Origin: Bacteroidota bacterium
GTDB lineage: Bacteria; Bacteroidota; Bacteroidia; Cytophagales; Cyclobacteriaceae
NCBI GenBank assembly: GCA_018267135.1
Contig: JAFDZA010000014.1
Location: 496,001-560,000 of the forward strand
Length of the DNA stretch: 64,000 bases
Direction of reading: 5' to 3'
This document shows, piece after piece, positions 17,370 to 26,105 of this stretch. The stretch's first letter is position 1. The number at the start of each line of letters is the position of its first letter. Below the pieces are notes generated by a model. It did no database searches. It saw only the letters and a list, made by a program, of their open reading frames with translations, and was not told where the DNA came from. A program made the position numbers and the translations under genes.

Positions 17370-19676
17370 ATGAAAACACCGGGTATCATTTTTCTCCTGT
17401 TTGCTATCATCTTTTCCGCCACCGGGCAAGACGCTAAGAAGTTAGCTGAGGCACAACGACTTTATGCCATTAAAAATTACGATAAAGCGCTGCCTCTCTT
17501 TCTCGATGCCATTCAATCGGGGGTTAAAGATCCACTTGCTTTGTATCAAACCGGAAAATGCTATGAACATGAACAAACTATTGATAATCAAATAAAAGCC
17601 ATTCCTTTTTTTGAAAAAGCTTTAGCCTCTGTCAAAAACATTGCCGCCATACCTGCCACCTTGCAATACGATTTAGGCTGGCTCTATTTAAAAGATGAAC
17701 AATTGGATAAGGCCCTCATCGCCTTCGATACTTACAAAACCACCACGAAAGATCCTAAAGCTAAGATTGCGGCCGAGAAGGCCAGTGAAGTATGCCGTAA
17801 TGCCGTGGCGATGATGTCGGTACCCAGAAATTTTTCGGTTCACCCGTTTCCCGGCACCATCAACAGCCCCTACACCGAATACAACCCTACCGTATCGGCC
17901 GATGAGAGCGTCCTGGCTTATACTGCATTAAGACCTAATACAGGGCGCACCCGTTCGGGCGATAAATTCATTGAAGAAATTTATGTGTCGTATAATAAAG
18001 CCGGCAACTGGACGGAGCCTGTGGCCATCCCAATAGCTACGGACAAAAACGTAGGAACAGCCGGCATTTCGCCCGACGGCCAAAAGCTTATGATCTTCAT
18101 TGGGGGCATAGCCGACCCCGGCAGCCTGTACCAGATAACCAAAGATGGGGACAGTTGGTCTAAGCCGAGCCTGCTGGCCGGCAGCATTAACTCGCCTACC
18201 TCTATGGAGACTACCTGCAGCATTACCCCCGATGGCAAAACTATTTATTTTGCCAGCAACCGTGCCGGGGGAAAAGGCGGGCTCGACATTTGGAAAACAG
18301 AATTAAAGGCCGATGGAAAATGGGGGCAGCCGGTAAACCTTGGCCCCGAAATTAATTCGGCCGATAATGAAGATGCCCCGTTCATCCATCCCGACCAAAA
18401 GACTTTATTCTTTACATCGGATGGGCACAACACCATGGGCGGCAACGACATCTTTAGGTCGAGCCTGGTAAACGGAAAGTGGACTCGCCCGGAAAACATG
18501 GGATACCCGGTTAACACCACCGCCAACGACAACTACTTTACTTTGCTGGCCGATGGCAGACGAGGCTATTTTTCTTCCGACCGAAAAGGCGGCCAAGGCG
18601 CACAAGACATTTACTATATTGACATGCCCGAAAATTCGTCATCAATCCCACTTACCATGCTGAAAGGTAAAATCCTTAATGCCGAAACCGGAAAACCCAT
18701 TCCTACCAAGATGTATGTGATTGACAAAACTTCGAAAAAAGAAGTAGAATTTGTGTATGATCCCGATCCTAAAACAGGCGATTACCTGATTATCCTCCCC
18801 CCTTCAAAAAGCTACGACATTGTAATAGAATCAGAAGATTTTCTGCCTTATACATTGAATGTCAACATCCCCAATCAAACCTATTTTTATGAACTATACC
18901 AAATGATTAATCTTCGCACCATTAAGCAATTTGATGTAAAAGTGGGCCAGGAAGTCATTGTTAAAAATGCCTTTTATGATACCGATCAGGATGTAAAGAC
19001 CGATCTTCGGAAAACACATGAAGCTCAATTAGTAAAAAGCGGAAACGTAGATCCGTATGATATGATGATTGATCTGATTGCCGCTAAAGATAAAGACGGT
19101 ATTGATTATTTAGTAAGCCTGATCGAACATACTGACCCGGTAGAGGCCGTTAACTTCAATGAAAAAGAAAATGCTAAAATAGAAGTGGCCTCGCGTACCT
19201 ATTATTACGATGAAAGCGATGAAAGTAAATTCGAACAAAAGCAAGTAGAGGGCAAAACTGTTTTTTCACTGCCTACCATGGTGGTAACCGAAGAAGCCAA
19301 GCGTTTGAAAGAAACCGCCAGTAAACCCATCGTGTACGACAAGAGTTTGCTCGCCAAGTCTGTAAAGGTTTTTTTTGATCAGGGAAAAAATGATCTGAAA
19401 GACCAATACCATGCCCCGCTTAAAGATATTCTCCAAACCTTAAACAATAACCCGGGATTAGGTATTGAAATCTCTGGATTTGCCTCGTCTGAGGGAACCG
19501 AAGAAGCCAACCGTGAGCTATCTAACAAACGTGCCATTACGGTATTAGATTATTTTAATCATCAAGGCATTGTGCGCAGACGTATTGTAGCCAAAGGATA
19601 TGGTGCCACTAAAGATGAAAAAGCTACTAAAGAAGAAGGCCGCAGAGTAGAAGTACGGATTGTAGCCCTGAAATAA
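17370..19676 (+). CDS. PorE-like TPR-PD40-CRD-OmpA protein
   Basis: 768 residues from the ATG at 17370; an upstream in-frame TTG at 17343 would put nine polar residues before the signal peptide (MKTPGIIFLLFAIIFSATGQ), so the ATG is preferred. Domains in order: TPRs (~20-145, KLAEAQRLYAIKNYDKALPLFL), a PD40 propeller (~165-430, repeated SPDGQ/TPDGKTIYFASNR/DNEDAPFIHPDQKTLFFTSD), a carboxypeptidase-regulatory-like domain (~435-520, LKGKILNAETGKPIP), a linker, and an OmpA peptidoglycan-binding domain (~655-768, GIEISGFASSEGTEEANRELSNKRA). This is the architecture of PorE of the type IX secretion system, which links the machinery to peptidoglycan. Other PD40-OmpA proteins share it, so the role is likely but not certain. 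It is a single-gene unit ended by a strong hairpin. Confidence 0.85.
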   Translation: MKTPGIIFLLFAIIFSATGQDAKKLAEAQRLYAIKNYDKALPLFLDAIQSGVKDPLALYQTGKCYEHEQTIDNQIKAIPFFEKALASVKNIAAIPATLQYDLGWLYLKDEQLDKALIAFDTYKTTTKDPKAKIAAEKASEVCRNAVAMMSVPRNFSVHPFPGTINSPYTEYNPTVSADESVLAYTALRPNTGRTRSGDKFIEEIYVSYNKAGNWTEPVAIPIATDKNVGTAGISPDGQKLMIFIGGIADPGSLYQITKDGDSWSKPSLLAGSINSPTSMETTCSITPDGKTIYFASNRAGGKGGLDIWKTELKADGKWGQPVNLGPEINSADNEDAPFIHPDQKTLFFTSDGHNTMGGNDIFRSSLVNGKWTRPENMGYPVNTTANDNYFTLLADGRRGYFSSDRKGGQGAQDIYYIDMPENSSSIPLTMLKGKILNAETGKPIPTKMYVIDKTSKKEVEFVYDPDPKTGDYLIILPPSKSYDIVIESEDFLPYTLNVNIPNQTYFYELYQMINLRTIKQFDVKVGQEVIVKNAFYDTDQDVKTDLRKTHEAQLVKSGNVDPYDMMIDLIAAKDKDGIDYLVSLIEHTDPVEAVNFNEKENAKIEVASRTYYYDESDESKFEQKQVEGKTVFSLPTMVVTEEAKRLKETASKPIVYDKSLLAKSVKVFFDQGKNDLKDQYHAPLKDILQTLNNNPGLGIEISGFASSEGTEEANRELSNKRAITVLDYFNHQGIVRRRIVAKGYGATKDEKATKEEGRRVEVRIVALK

Positions 19677-19701
19677 CAATACTTTTTTATTCAACCACAA
19701 C

Positions 19702-19735
19702 AAGAGGCTGTTTTAAAAAAGCAGCCTCTTCCTTT
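19702..19735 (+). terminator. Intrinsic terminator after the PorE-like gene
   Basis: Nine-base-pair stem AAGAGGCTG (19702-19710) / CAGCCTCTT (19722-19730) with an 11-base loop, followed by CCTTTTACTT. It lies 26 bases after the stop of the PorE-like gene and separates it from the convergent lipoprotein gene. Confidence 0.75.
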
Positions 19736-19761
19736 TACTTCATATTACTTGCCAGCCCGAA

Positions 19762-20706
19762 CTAGAACCCGTCATTTTCTTCTTTCTTCGCATCCTGTTT
19801 TTTAACAGGCGGCTTAGGTACTACCGCATCCGGATTTTTTTTAGGTAACCTATCAGACGATTTTTCTTTTTTCCTGAATAAGCCGGTTAATCCTTTTTTC
19901 TTTTTAACCGCCTGCTGTTGTTCGGGCTTGGTAGAGCGTATGTTTCCGGTAGAATCGGGCAGATCGCGCAAGTCTTCAAAAGAAGTAGTGGTAACCGAAT
20001 CTTTCTTTGGAGCCGGCAGGTTTTTCACTTTTGATTTCTTCTTAAAGAGATGTTTTAATCGCGAAAAAAATCCTTCCTTCTTCGCAGTCTTTATACGACC
20101 CTCGGCCTGAGCTTGCTTTAGCGCCAAGCGAACATCGGGCAAAACCAGGATATCGCGGAAATACCACATATAATTATCCTGATCGACATTAAATTTTTCT
20201 TTGGCTAGCGAGATTACATACACGCTATCTTCTCCGCCTTCATTCTTTCTTGGTTTCGTTCCTTTGGCTGAAAGAGTATCTGTTACACTCCGGGCTGCAC
20301 TATCCAGTGCTTTTTTAATAGCATTTGAATCGGTCTCTTCTTTTTTAGGATAGACGGGCTTCATGGGCAATGTTTGCAGGGCTTTCAGTGCTTTTTTATA
20401 AGTTTTTGCCGGAAGTAAAAGATACCGATCCTTCTTCACGCGTCTAACAATGGGCAACGCAGGCGCCTGTACTACCAAGCTCTTATCCCAAGCGGAGTCG
20501 CGTACGGGAAGTGTAAGGGTCTTGCTGTTGCTTGCTAATATTTCTTGTGGTTTTGTTTTGTCTTCATTGTAAAGCATGAAGTTGTTTTTTACTACGGTTT
20601 TATCAAAAACAAAAGCGCTCTGATAGGCCGGGCAAATGACGCGTTGAGTCAGGCAGCCGGTTAGAGCGGCAGCACATAGGAAGACGTAGATGAAAGCCCG
20701 GAGCAT
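19762..20706 (-). CDS. Lys-rich lipoprotein of unknown function
   Basis: 314 residues with a clear lipobox (LTGC, Cys18) after MLRAFIYVFLCAAA, so it is an exported lipoprotein. The first half has a CPAYQSAFVFDK segment and a MLYNEDKTKPQ segment, probably a small folded unit. The second half is unusually basic and looks disordered, with two related motifs (GFFSRLKHLFKKKSKVK and KKKKGLTGLFRKKEKSS) separated by a Ser/Asp-rich stretch, and a tail alternating Lys, Pro and Asp. I do not recognise a function. The basic tail could bind lipopolysaccharide, nucleic acid or peptidoglycan; that is speculation. It is the last gene of the minus-strand run that begins at phoH, with a 101-base gap from the gene before it. 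Confidence 0.75.
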   Translation of the reverse strand: MLRAFIYVFLCAAALTGCLTQRVICPAYQSAFVFDKTVVKNNFMLYNEDKTKPQEILASNSKTLTLPVRDSAWDKSLVVQAPALPIVRRVKKDRYLLLPAKTYKKALKALQTLPMKPVYPKKEETDSNAIKKALDSAARSVTDTLSAKGTKPRKNEGGEDSVYVISLAKEKFNVDQDNYMWYFRDILVLPDVRLALKQAQAEGRIKTAKKEGFFSRLKHLFKKKSKVKNLPAPKKDSVTTTSFEDLRDLPDSTGNIRSTKPEQQQAVKKKKGLTGLFRKKEKSSDRLPKKNPDAVVPKPPVKKQDAKKEENDGF

Positions 20707-20807
20707 CCTTAGACTATTGGCAAACTGTAAAAATAAAAAATTAACTCAAGTAATTCATAAGATGTAAGAAAAGTAACCGAATGGTAAAAGTTTCATGGTC
20801 AGTAGGT

Positions 20808-21158
20808 TTATCGTTTAGAGGGTCTTTTTTTACTTGAGCCGGCCTTTGCCGCCACCAAACCATACGAGTGATCAATCCATTCTTTCAGCAAGGAATCGGG
20901 TATAGATTGCTCCATACGAATCGTATTCCAGTGTTTCTTATTCATGTGGTAGCCCGGGAGAACAAACGAATACTGCTCGCGCAAAAGTTGTGCTTTTTCC
21001 GGGTCGCATTTCAGGTTGATGCTTTCAAATGAATCGACATCGGTTAATGCAAACATTTTACCGTTTACTTTATACACCAAGGTGTTCTCGCCAAACGGAA
21101 ACGTTTCTGTTGCTCCCTTCTTTTGCAGGCAGTAATTACGAAATGATTCTATGTCCAC
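20808..21158 (-). CDS. MmcQ/YjbR family protein
   Basis: 116 residues matching the small MmcQ/YjbR family: an N-terminal MDIESFRNYCLQKKGATETFPFG, a VYKVNGKMFALTD strand pair, the NLKCDPEKAQLLRE segment and GYHMNKKHWNTI, then a helix containing SLLKEWIDHSYGLV. The family has a CyaY-like fold and is described as DNA-binding, but its cellular role is unclear. The first 10 bases overlap the end of the small membrane-protein gene upstream, which points to co-translation. The C-terminus is a short basic tail. Confidence 0.85.
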   Translation of the reverse strand: MDIESFRNYCLQKKGATETFPFGENTLVYKVNGKMFALTDVDSFESINLKCDPEKAQLLREQYSFVLPGYHMNKKHWNTIRMEQSIPDSLLKEWIDHSYGLVAAKAGSSKKRPSKR

Positions 21159-21358
21159 AGAAAATGTTTCAGCAGAAAATAAATGACGGCCGCCAAAAAA
21201 ATAATAATCGAAATTTTATTTACACCATGCATCATTTTAAGATTGATGTTGCTGGGCCGGGCAGGATCCTTCCGCCTGAAAAAATAACTGCCTACCTCGC
21301 CCAGCGAAAAAAATTCTTTTAATGATAATTTTTTATTTTCGTCTGATTCGTTTTCCAT
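21149..21358 (-). CDS. Small single-pass membrane protein (DUF6728-like)
   Basis: 69 residues from the ATG at 21356-21358, which lies 2 bases after the ispG stop; the longer reading frame to 21397 would overlap ispG and is not needed. The sequence has a charged N-terminus, the segment LKEFFSLGEVGSYFFRRKDPARP, then NINLKMMHGVNKISI and one transmembrane helix (IIIFLAAVIYFLL). This matches a short family I know from Bacteroidota as DUF6728, of unknown role. It is placed between ispG and yjbR with overlaps or near-overlaps on both sides, so it is part of the same transcript. Confidence 0.75.
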   Translation of the reverse strand: MENESDENKKLSLKEFFSLGEVGSYFFRRKDPARPSNINLKMMHGVNKISIIIFLAAVIYFLLKHFLWT

Positions 21359-21360
21359 AG

Positions 21361-23322
21361 TTATTCTGATTTGATTGATGCGGGTATCTCTACCCAATTA
21401 TTGTCTTCTTTAATTAAGTCTATCAACTTCTCTACGGCCTGTTCGGCCGGCACATTCTTTTTTACTACTTCTTTGCCCCGGTATAAGGTAATTCTTCCCG
21501 GCCCGGAGCCTACATACCCATAATCAGCATCGGCCATTTCTCCGGGGCCATTTACAATGCAACCCATAATTCCAATTTTTACACCTTTCAAATGGCTGGT
21601 GCGCAACCTAATTTTTGCCGTGGTTTCCTGCAGATCAAATAAAGTTCTGCCGCAAGACGGACACGAAATATATTCAGTTTTAGAAATTCGGGTTCGGGTG
21701 GCCTGCAAAATAGTAAACGCAGTTTCATTGATAATCTTATGCGAACTGCCTTGAGCCTTTAAAAAAATTCCATCACCCAATCCATCAACCAGCAGCCCTC
21801 CTACGTCTGTAGCTGTATACAATTGAAATTCATTGGGTGAAGCGGAGGTGTTATAGCTTCTTTCAATAATGACCGGAACGGCACACGCATTATTGATCAG
21901 TTCAACCACTACCCCACGAAGCTCTGCCATGGCGTGCTCGGTAACCGTATAAACTATAACTACGGCCGTTGAATCATTTTTTAACTGAGTAATTAATTCT
22001 TGGGTAAGATCCTTAAAATTTATTCTAACGAAGTTTAAGCGAGCTGACTTATCATTAGCGTGCTGATACGCTGAGGCAGAAAACAAAGGATACGATTGTG
22101 CGTTATTTTTTATATTTAACCAGGTTGCGTAGTCTGCTATTACACCCAGTGTGCCGGGTATTTCAAATTCAATTTTCTGTTGGCCTGCATATATATAATC
22201 GCAAGCCATATCGGCAATGTTCCATTTATCCAAAGACACAGAATAGTGATACCCTAGAGCAAACAGAGATGCCGGAGTTACTTTTTCTTTTTCAGAAAAA
22301 TCGGCTATCACACGAGGTACTTGGTGAGCGCCAATATTAATTACTTCATGGGTAGGCCTGCGGGCATATTCAAAAGGATTGACAGGATATTTTTTTATCT
22401 CCGGCAACGGATAAGACAACCTCCTGTTCTTATAACGGTTGGCCAATTGTTGAGCTACTGGCACCTCAGCTTCGGGTTCTTCGGTAAGTGAAACACGAAT
22501 CGTATCACCCAAACCATCTTCAAGCAAAGTACCAATACCAACAGAAGATTTAATACGCCCGTCTTCCCCATCGCCCGCTTCGGTTACTCCCAGGTGTAAC
22601 GGATAAGGTTTAAATTTTTCTTCGTTTAGCTTATGTACCAGCAACCGATAGGCCTCTATCATTACCTTAGGGTTGCTGGCTTTCATAGAAAGTACTGTAT
22701 TATAAAAGTGTAAGTCTTCGCAGATGCGTAAAAATTCCAGGGCGCTTTCTACCATGCCCAGCGGAGTGTCTCCATACCGGCTCATGATGCGATCGGACAA
22801 CGAGCCATGGTTGGTGCCAATGCGCATAGCGGTGCCATACTCTTTACATATTTTTACCAGAGGAGTAAACTTCAGCCGGATCCGATCGAGCTCGGCATGA
22901 TACGATGCGTCTGTATAATCAATTTCTTCAAATCTTTTTTTGTCGGCATAGTTGCCGGGGTTAATCCTTACTTTCTCTACTATCCGCGCGGCCAGTTCTG
23001 CGGCATTCGGTGTAAAATGAATATCGGCTACCAATGGTACAGAATAACCACGCAAGCGTAATCGCTTCTTTATCTCTTGCAGGTTTTGAGCTTCTTTTAT
23101 ACTGGGGGCGGTAATGCGCACATATTCGCAGCCGGCTTGTACCATACGAATGGCCTGCTCCACCGAACTTTCTGTATCCATGGTATCTACGGTCGTCATA
23201 GATTGAATACGGATGGGGTTCGTACCTCCCATTGGCACATCCCCCACCGTTACCTCTACCGTTTCTCTGCGGCTGTATTCCGTCAAAGAATGACAATACT
23301 TATTTAATGAATTAAACGACAT
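21361..23322 (-). CDS. ispG: 4-hydroxy-3-methylbut-2-enyl diphosphate synthase, long form
   Basis: 653 residues. IspG (GcpE) catalyses the penultimate step of the MEP isoprenoid pathway. The N-terminal TIM barrel is plain (GGTNPIRIQSMTTVDTMD, VADIHFTPNAA, RINPGNYADKKRF, GTNHGSLSDRI), and the C-terminal [4Fe-4S] domain carries ISCPSCGRTLFD and GIMGCIVNGPGEMADADYG. Between them is an extra domain of roughly 250 residues, as in the plant, Chlamydia and Bacteroidota type; the E. coli enzyme is about 370 residues. A CAAAAATA box at 23345-23352 (TAnnTTTG on the minus strand) lies 22 bases upstream of the ATG. The DUF6728-like gene follows after 2 bases. Confidence 0.97.
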   Translation of the reverse strand: MSFNSLNKYCHSLTEYSRRETVEVTVGDVPMGGTNPIRIQSMTTVDTMDTESSVEQAIRMVQAGCEYVRITAPSIKEAQNLQEIKKRLRLRGYSVPLVADIHFTPNAAELAARIVEKVRINPGNYADKKRFEEIDYTDASYHAELDRIRLKFTPLVKICKEYGTAMRIGTNHGSLSDRIMSRYGDTPLGMVESALEFLRICEDLHFYNTVLSMKASNPKVMIEAYRLLVHKLNEEKFKPYPLHLGVTEAGDGEDGRIKSSVGIGTLLEDGLGDTIRVSLTEEPEAEVPVAQQLANRYKNRRLSYPLPEIKKYPVNPFEYARRPTHEVINIGAHQVPRVIADFSEKEKVTPASLFALGYHYSVSLDKWNIADMACDYIYAGQQKIEFEIPGTLGVIADYATWLNIKNNAQSYPLFSASAYQHANDKSARLNFVRINFKDLTQELITQLKNDSTAVVIVYTVTEHAMAELRGVVVELINNACAVPVIIERSYNTSASPNEFQLYTATDVGGLLVDGLGDGIFLKAQGSSHKIINETAFTILQATRTRISKTEYISCPSCGRTLFDLQETTAKIRLRTSHLKGVKIGIMGCIVNGPGEMADADYGYVGSGPGRITLYRGKEVVKKNVPAEQAVEKLIDLIKEDNNWVEIPASIKSE

Positions 23323-23344
23323 TACAAAGTCTGTATTTTACAGG

Positions 23345-23352
23345 CAAAAATA
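23345..23352 (-). promoter_or_regulatory. Candidate -7 promoter box of ispG
   Basis: On the minus strand this reads TATTTTTG, a full match to the Bacteroidota -7 consensus TAnnTTTG, placed 22 bases before the ispG ATG and downstream of the recQ promoter-distal end. No good TTG -33 element is visible at the expected distance, so the call is tentative. Confidence 0.35.
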
Positions 23353-23393
23353 GTGGATAATCATTTATGAAGAATAAGAAAACAGGAGCTGTT

Positions 23394-25301
23394 TTAACTA
23401 CTCGTTTTATGCAGGAGCCAGTGTTCATCGTAGTATAGTACGCCCTTATCTATCAACTCACGTATGGCAACCATAAAAACTTCCTTATCTCTGGGAGCTA
23501 TCAATTCTTCTATCTCATCCGGAGAGTACGGTTGTTGATTTACTAATTGAACAATTTGCTCGATGTAATCATTCAGTAGAAAACTACTTTCTTTTTTCCT
23601 TTTATCTATGCATACATCGCACAGGCCGCAATCGGCAAATGTTTCTTCACCAAAATACGATTGAATAATCTGCATCCGGCAACGATGATGCTGTTCAGCA
23701 TAATCTATTACAGCTTGCATTTTATTGAAGTGTAACTTTCTACGGTATTCCAACTCCCGGTGGTCAATGGGCAAGCTACCTGTGTCTTGCCGGGCTAACA
23801 CAAAGGTAATCTGCGGCCTATCGGATGCCGGCTCATACGATAAAATCTGTAACTGTTGAAGTTGTTTTAGTTTTTCTTTAACATCTGCTACGGTAAGTTG
23901 TAAGGCTTTAGCCACCTGATTTTCGGCTATTTCTACAAACTCAGAAAATAACAGCGCCCCATAAAGACGTAAAAACATTTTAATCAGTGGATCGAATTTG
24001 GCATTGGCTACCTGAAACGAATACACCTTTTTTTTATCAATGAGAAAATGTAAGCGTGAGGGCCGGTGAAAGCCTTCATTTAGAACAAACAAACCAAACT
24101 CTTCCATTTTTTTTAGTGCCGAAAATACGGCAGCCGGTTTATGTTGGTATTTTTTTGAAAATTGTTCCAGATCAAATTCAAATGTTTCGCCTTGTGCACT
24201 CCCTTCTGCCAACTGATAATAATTAGCCACTGACTGATAAATTTTTTTCAGATATTCGATCGATGGCTCTTTCTGTTCTGTTTTGCTTTTCTGGCTTTGT
24301 ACATCCGCTTCATGAAACAAAATGGTGGCATAACTTCGTTTGCCATCGCGACCGGCCCGGCCTGCCTCCTGGTAGTATGATTCTAAATCTTCGGGGAGAT
24401 CAAAATGTATCACCGTACGCACATCCGCTTTATTAATGCCCATACCGAAAGCATTGGTGGCGATCATTACCCGCGCCCGGTTTTCTATCCAATCTTGCTG
24501 CCGGATGGTGCGATCGGATGATGTAAGACCGGCATGATAAAATTGAGAACTAATTCGATTCTTACCTAAAAATGCTGCTAATGCTTCGGTTAATTTTCGT
24601 GAACGTGTATAGACAATGGCCGGCCCAGGAACTTTTTGAAGAATTTCTAACAATTTTTTTTCTTTGGCCTCTGTTCTGCGTACCACCAGTGAGAAGTTTT
24701 CGCGTAAAAAACTTTTTTGAAAAAGGACCTCGTTCTTAAGTTGTAGTTTTTCAATTATATCGGCACGCACACGATGGGTAGCCGATGCCGTAAGTGCCAT
24801 AAAAGGAACACCTGGTTTCCATTCGCGAAGTGATGAAATTTGTAAATAGGGTGGCCTGAAATCATATCCCCATTGCGAAATACAATGGGCTTCGTCTATG
24901 GCCACTAAGTTTACATTCATACGCTTAAAACGTTCTTTAAAAATTTCTGTTTGCAAGCGTTCGGGCGATACGTAAAGAAATTTTTCTTTGCCATAAACAC
25001 AGTTATCTAATGCAATGTCTATCTCGGTTCGGCTCATACCAGAGTAAACTGCCAATGCCGGAATATTCCTTTTCTTTAATTGCTGTACCTGATCCTGCAT
25101 TAATGCAATCAGCGGAGTTACCACTATGCATACACCTTCTTTCATCAGCGAAGCCACTTGGAAACAAATCGATTTGCCGGCTCCGGTGGGAAGAATGGCC
25201 AACACATCTTTTCCGGAGAGGAAGGCCTCTACAATTTCAGCCTGCGGAGAGCGAAATGCCGTATAGTGCCAATGTTTATTTAAAACTTGAAGCGGTGTCA
25301 A
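23394..25301 (-). CDS. recQ: ATP-dependent DNA helicase RecQ family
   Basis: 635 residues. A superfamily 2 helicase that unwinds DNA 3'-5' in repair and recombination. Motif I is LPTGAGKSICFQ, motif II DEAHCISQWGYDFRP, motif V/VI TNAFGMGINKADVRTVIHFDLPED and QEAGRAGRDG. A zinc-binding cluster (CRMQIIQSYFGEETFADCGLCDVC region) follows the helicase core. There is no obvious HRDC domain. The frame has a TAA only five codons before its first possible start, which is TTG at 25299-25301, and no ATG between, so a TTG start is the only reasonable choice. It follows the enoyl-CoA hydratase gene by 25 bases. Confidence 0.95.
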   Translation of the reverse strand: MTPLQVLNKHWHYTAFRSPQAEIVEAFLSGKDVLAILPTGAGKSICFQVASLMKEGVCIVVTPLIALMQDQVQQLKKRNIPALAVYSGMSRTEIDIALDNCVYGKEKFLYVSPERLQTEIFKERFKRMNVNLVAIDEAHCISQWGYDFRPPYLQISSLREWKPGVPFMALTASATHRVRADIIEKLQLKNEVLFQKSFLRENFSLVVRRTEAKEKKLLEILQKVPGPAIVYTRSRKLTEALAAFLGKNRISSQFYHAGLTSSDRTIRQQDWIENRARVMIATNAFGMGINKADVRTVIHFDLPEDLESYYQEAGRAGRDGKRSYATILFHEADVQSQKSKTEQKEPSIEYLKKIYQSVANYYQLAEGSAQGETFEFDLEQFSKKYQHKPAAVFSALKKMEEFGLFVLNEGFHRPSRLHFLIDKKKVYSFQVANAKFDPLIKMFLRLYGALLFSEFVEIAENQVAKALQLTVADVKEKLKQLQQLQILSYEPASDRPQITFVLARQDTGSLPIDHRELEYRRKLHFNKMQAVIDYAEQHHRCRMQIIQSYFGEETFADCGLCDVCIDKRKKESSFLLNDYIEQIVQLVNQQPYSPDEIEELIAPRDKEVFMVAIRELIDKGVLYYDEHWLLHKTSS

Positions 25302-25326
25302 TATCCATCTGTTTTATAACAAATAA

Positions 25327-26100
25327 CTACCAAGAAATTTTTTCTTTATTTAAAAAGGCACTAATTCCTTTTTTGCAATCGGCAGAGGCCCGCGCTTCTG
25401 CGTTTTGTGTAGCCGCATATTGCAACGCTTCTAATAAACTCATGCCCTGCACAGCATCTATCATTTTTTTTGTTGTTAGCATGGAATGCCCCGAATTATT
25501 CTTAATTAATTTTTGAGCAAAACTAAAAACGGAATCACTAAGTGCCTCGGGGCTAACCACTTCATGGCATAATCCCCATTGTTGGGCTTCCCGGGCGGGG
25601 TATAGCTCACCACTTAGCAAAAGATGTCGCGCCTTTTGTTCACCTATCTTTCTAATTAAAAAAACTAATACTAAGGCGGGCACAAAACCGATTCTTACTT
25701 CGGTATAGCCAAACTTAGCTTCGGGCACAGCCCACACAAAATCGCACACGGTAGTAAGCCCACAACCACCAGCCAATGCATGACCCTGCACTTCGGCTAT
25801 CACGATCTTTTTTAATTGATATATTTTTAAAAACAACTCTTTTAACTGATTCGAGTCGGCCAAATTTTCTTCTAATGAGTTGGTTTGCATTTGCTTCAGC
25901 GATTGCAAATCGGCCCCCGCACAAAAAGCATCGCCTTTGGCACGGAGTACCACCACTTTCACCGTTTGATCCTCTTCCGCCATACTAAAGGTCTGTTGTA
26001 ATTCACTCACCATTTCACGGCTGAGGGCGTTTCGTTTTTCAGGACGATTTAGAGTAATGTACCCAATTCGTTCTTTCACTTCAAATAAAACCAGTTTCAT
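25327..26100 (-). CDS. Enoyl-CoA hydratase/isomerase (methylglutaconyl-CoA hydratase-like)
   Basis: 257 residues of the crotonase fold. ITLNRPEKRNALS and GDAFCAGADLQSL form the CoA/oxyanion region, and GHALAGGCGLTTVCDFVWA with KFGYTEVRIGFVPA covers the active site. The second catalytic Glu (in TEVRIGF) is present, while the position that holds the first Glu of classical enoyl-CoA hydratase is Leu in GGCGL, as in methylglutaconyl-CoA hydratases of leucine degradation. The precise substrate is therefore open. It is 5 bases downstream of comEC and 25 upstream of recQ, an operon without an obvious metabolic theme. Confidence 0.9.
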   Translation of the reverse strand: MKLVLFEVKERIGYITLNRPEKRNALSREMVSELQQTFSMAEEDQTVKVVVLRAKGDAFCAGADLQSLKQMQTNSLEENLADSNQLKELFLKIYQLKKIVIAEVQGHALAGGCGLTTVCDFVWAVPEAKFGYTEVRIGFVPALVLVFLIRKIGEQKARHLLLSGELYPAREAQQWGLCHEVVSPEALSDSVFSFAQKLIKNNSGHSMLTTKKMIDAVQGMSLLEALQYAATQNAEARASADCKKGISAFLNKEKISW

Positions 26101-26105
26101 ATTGC

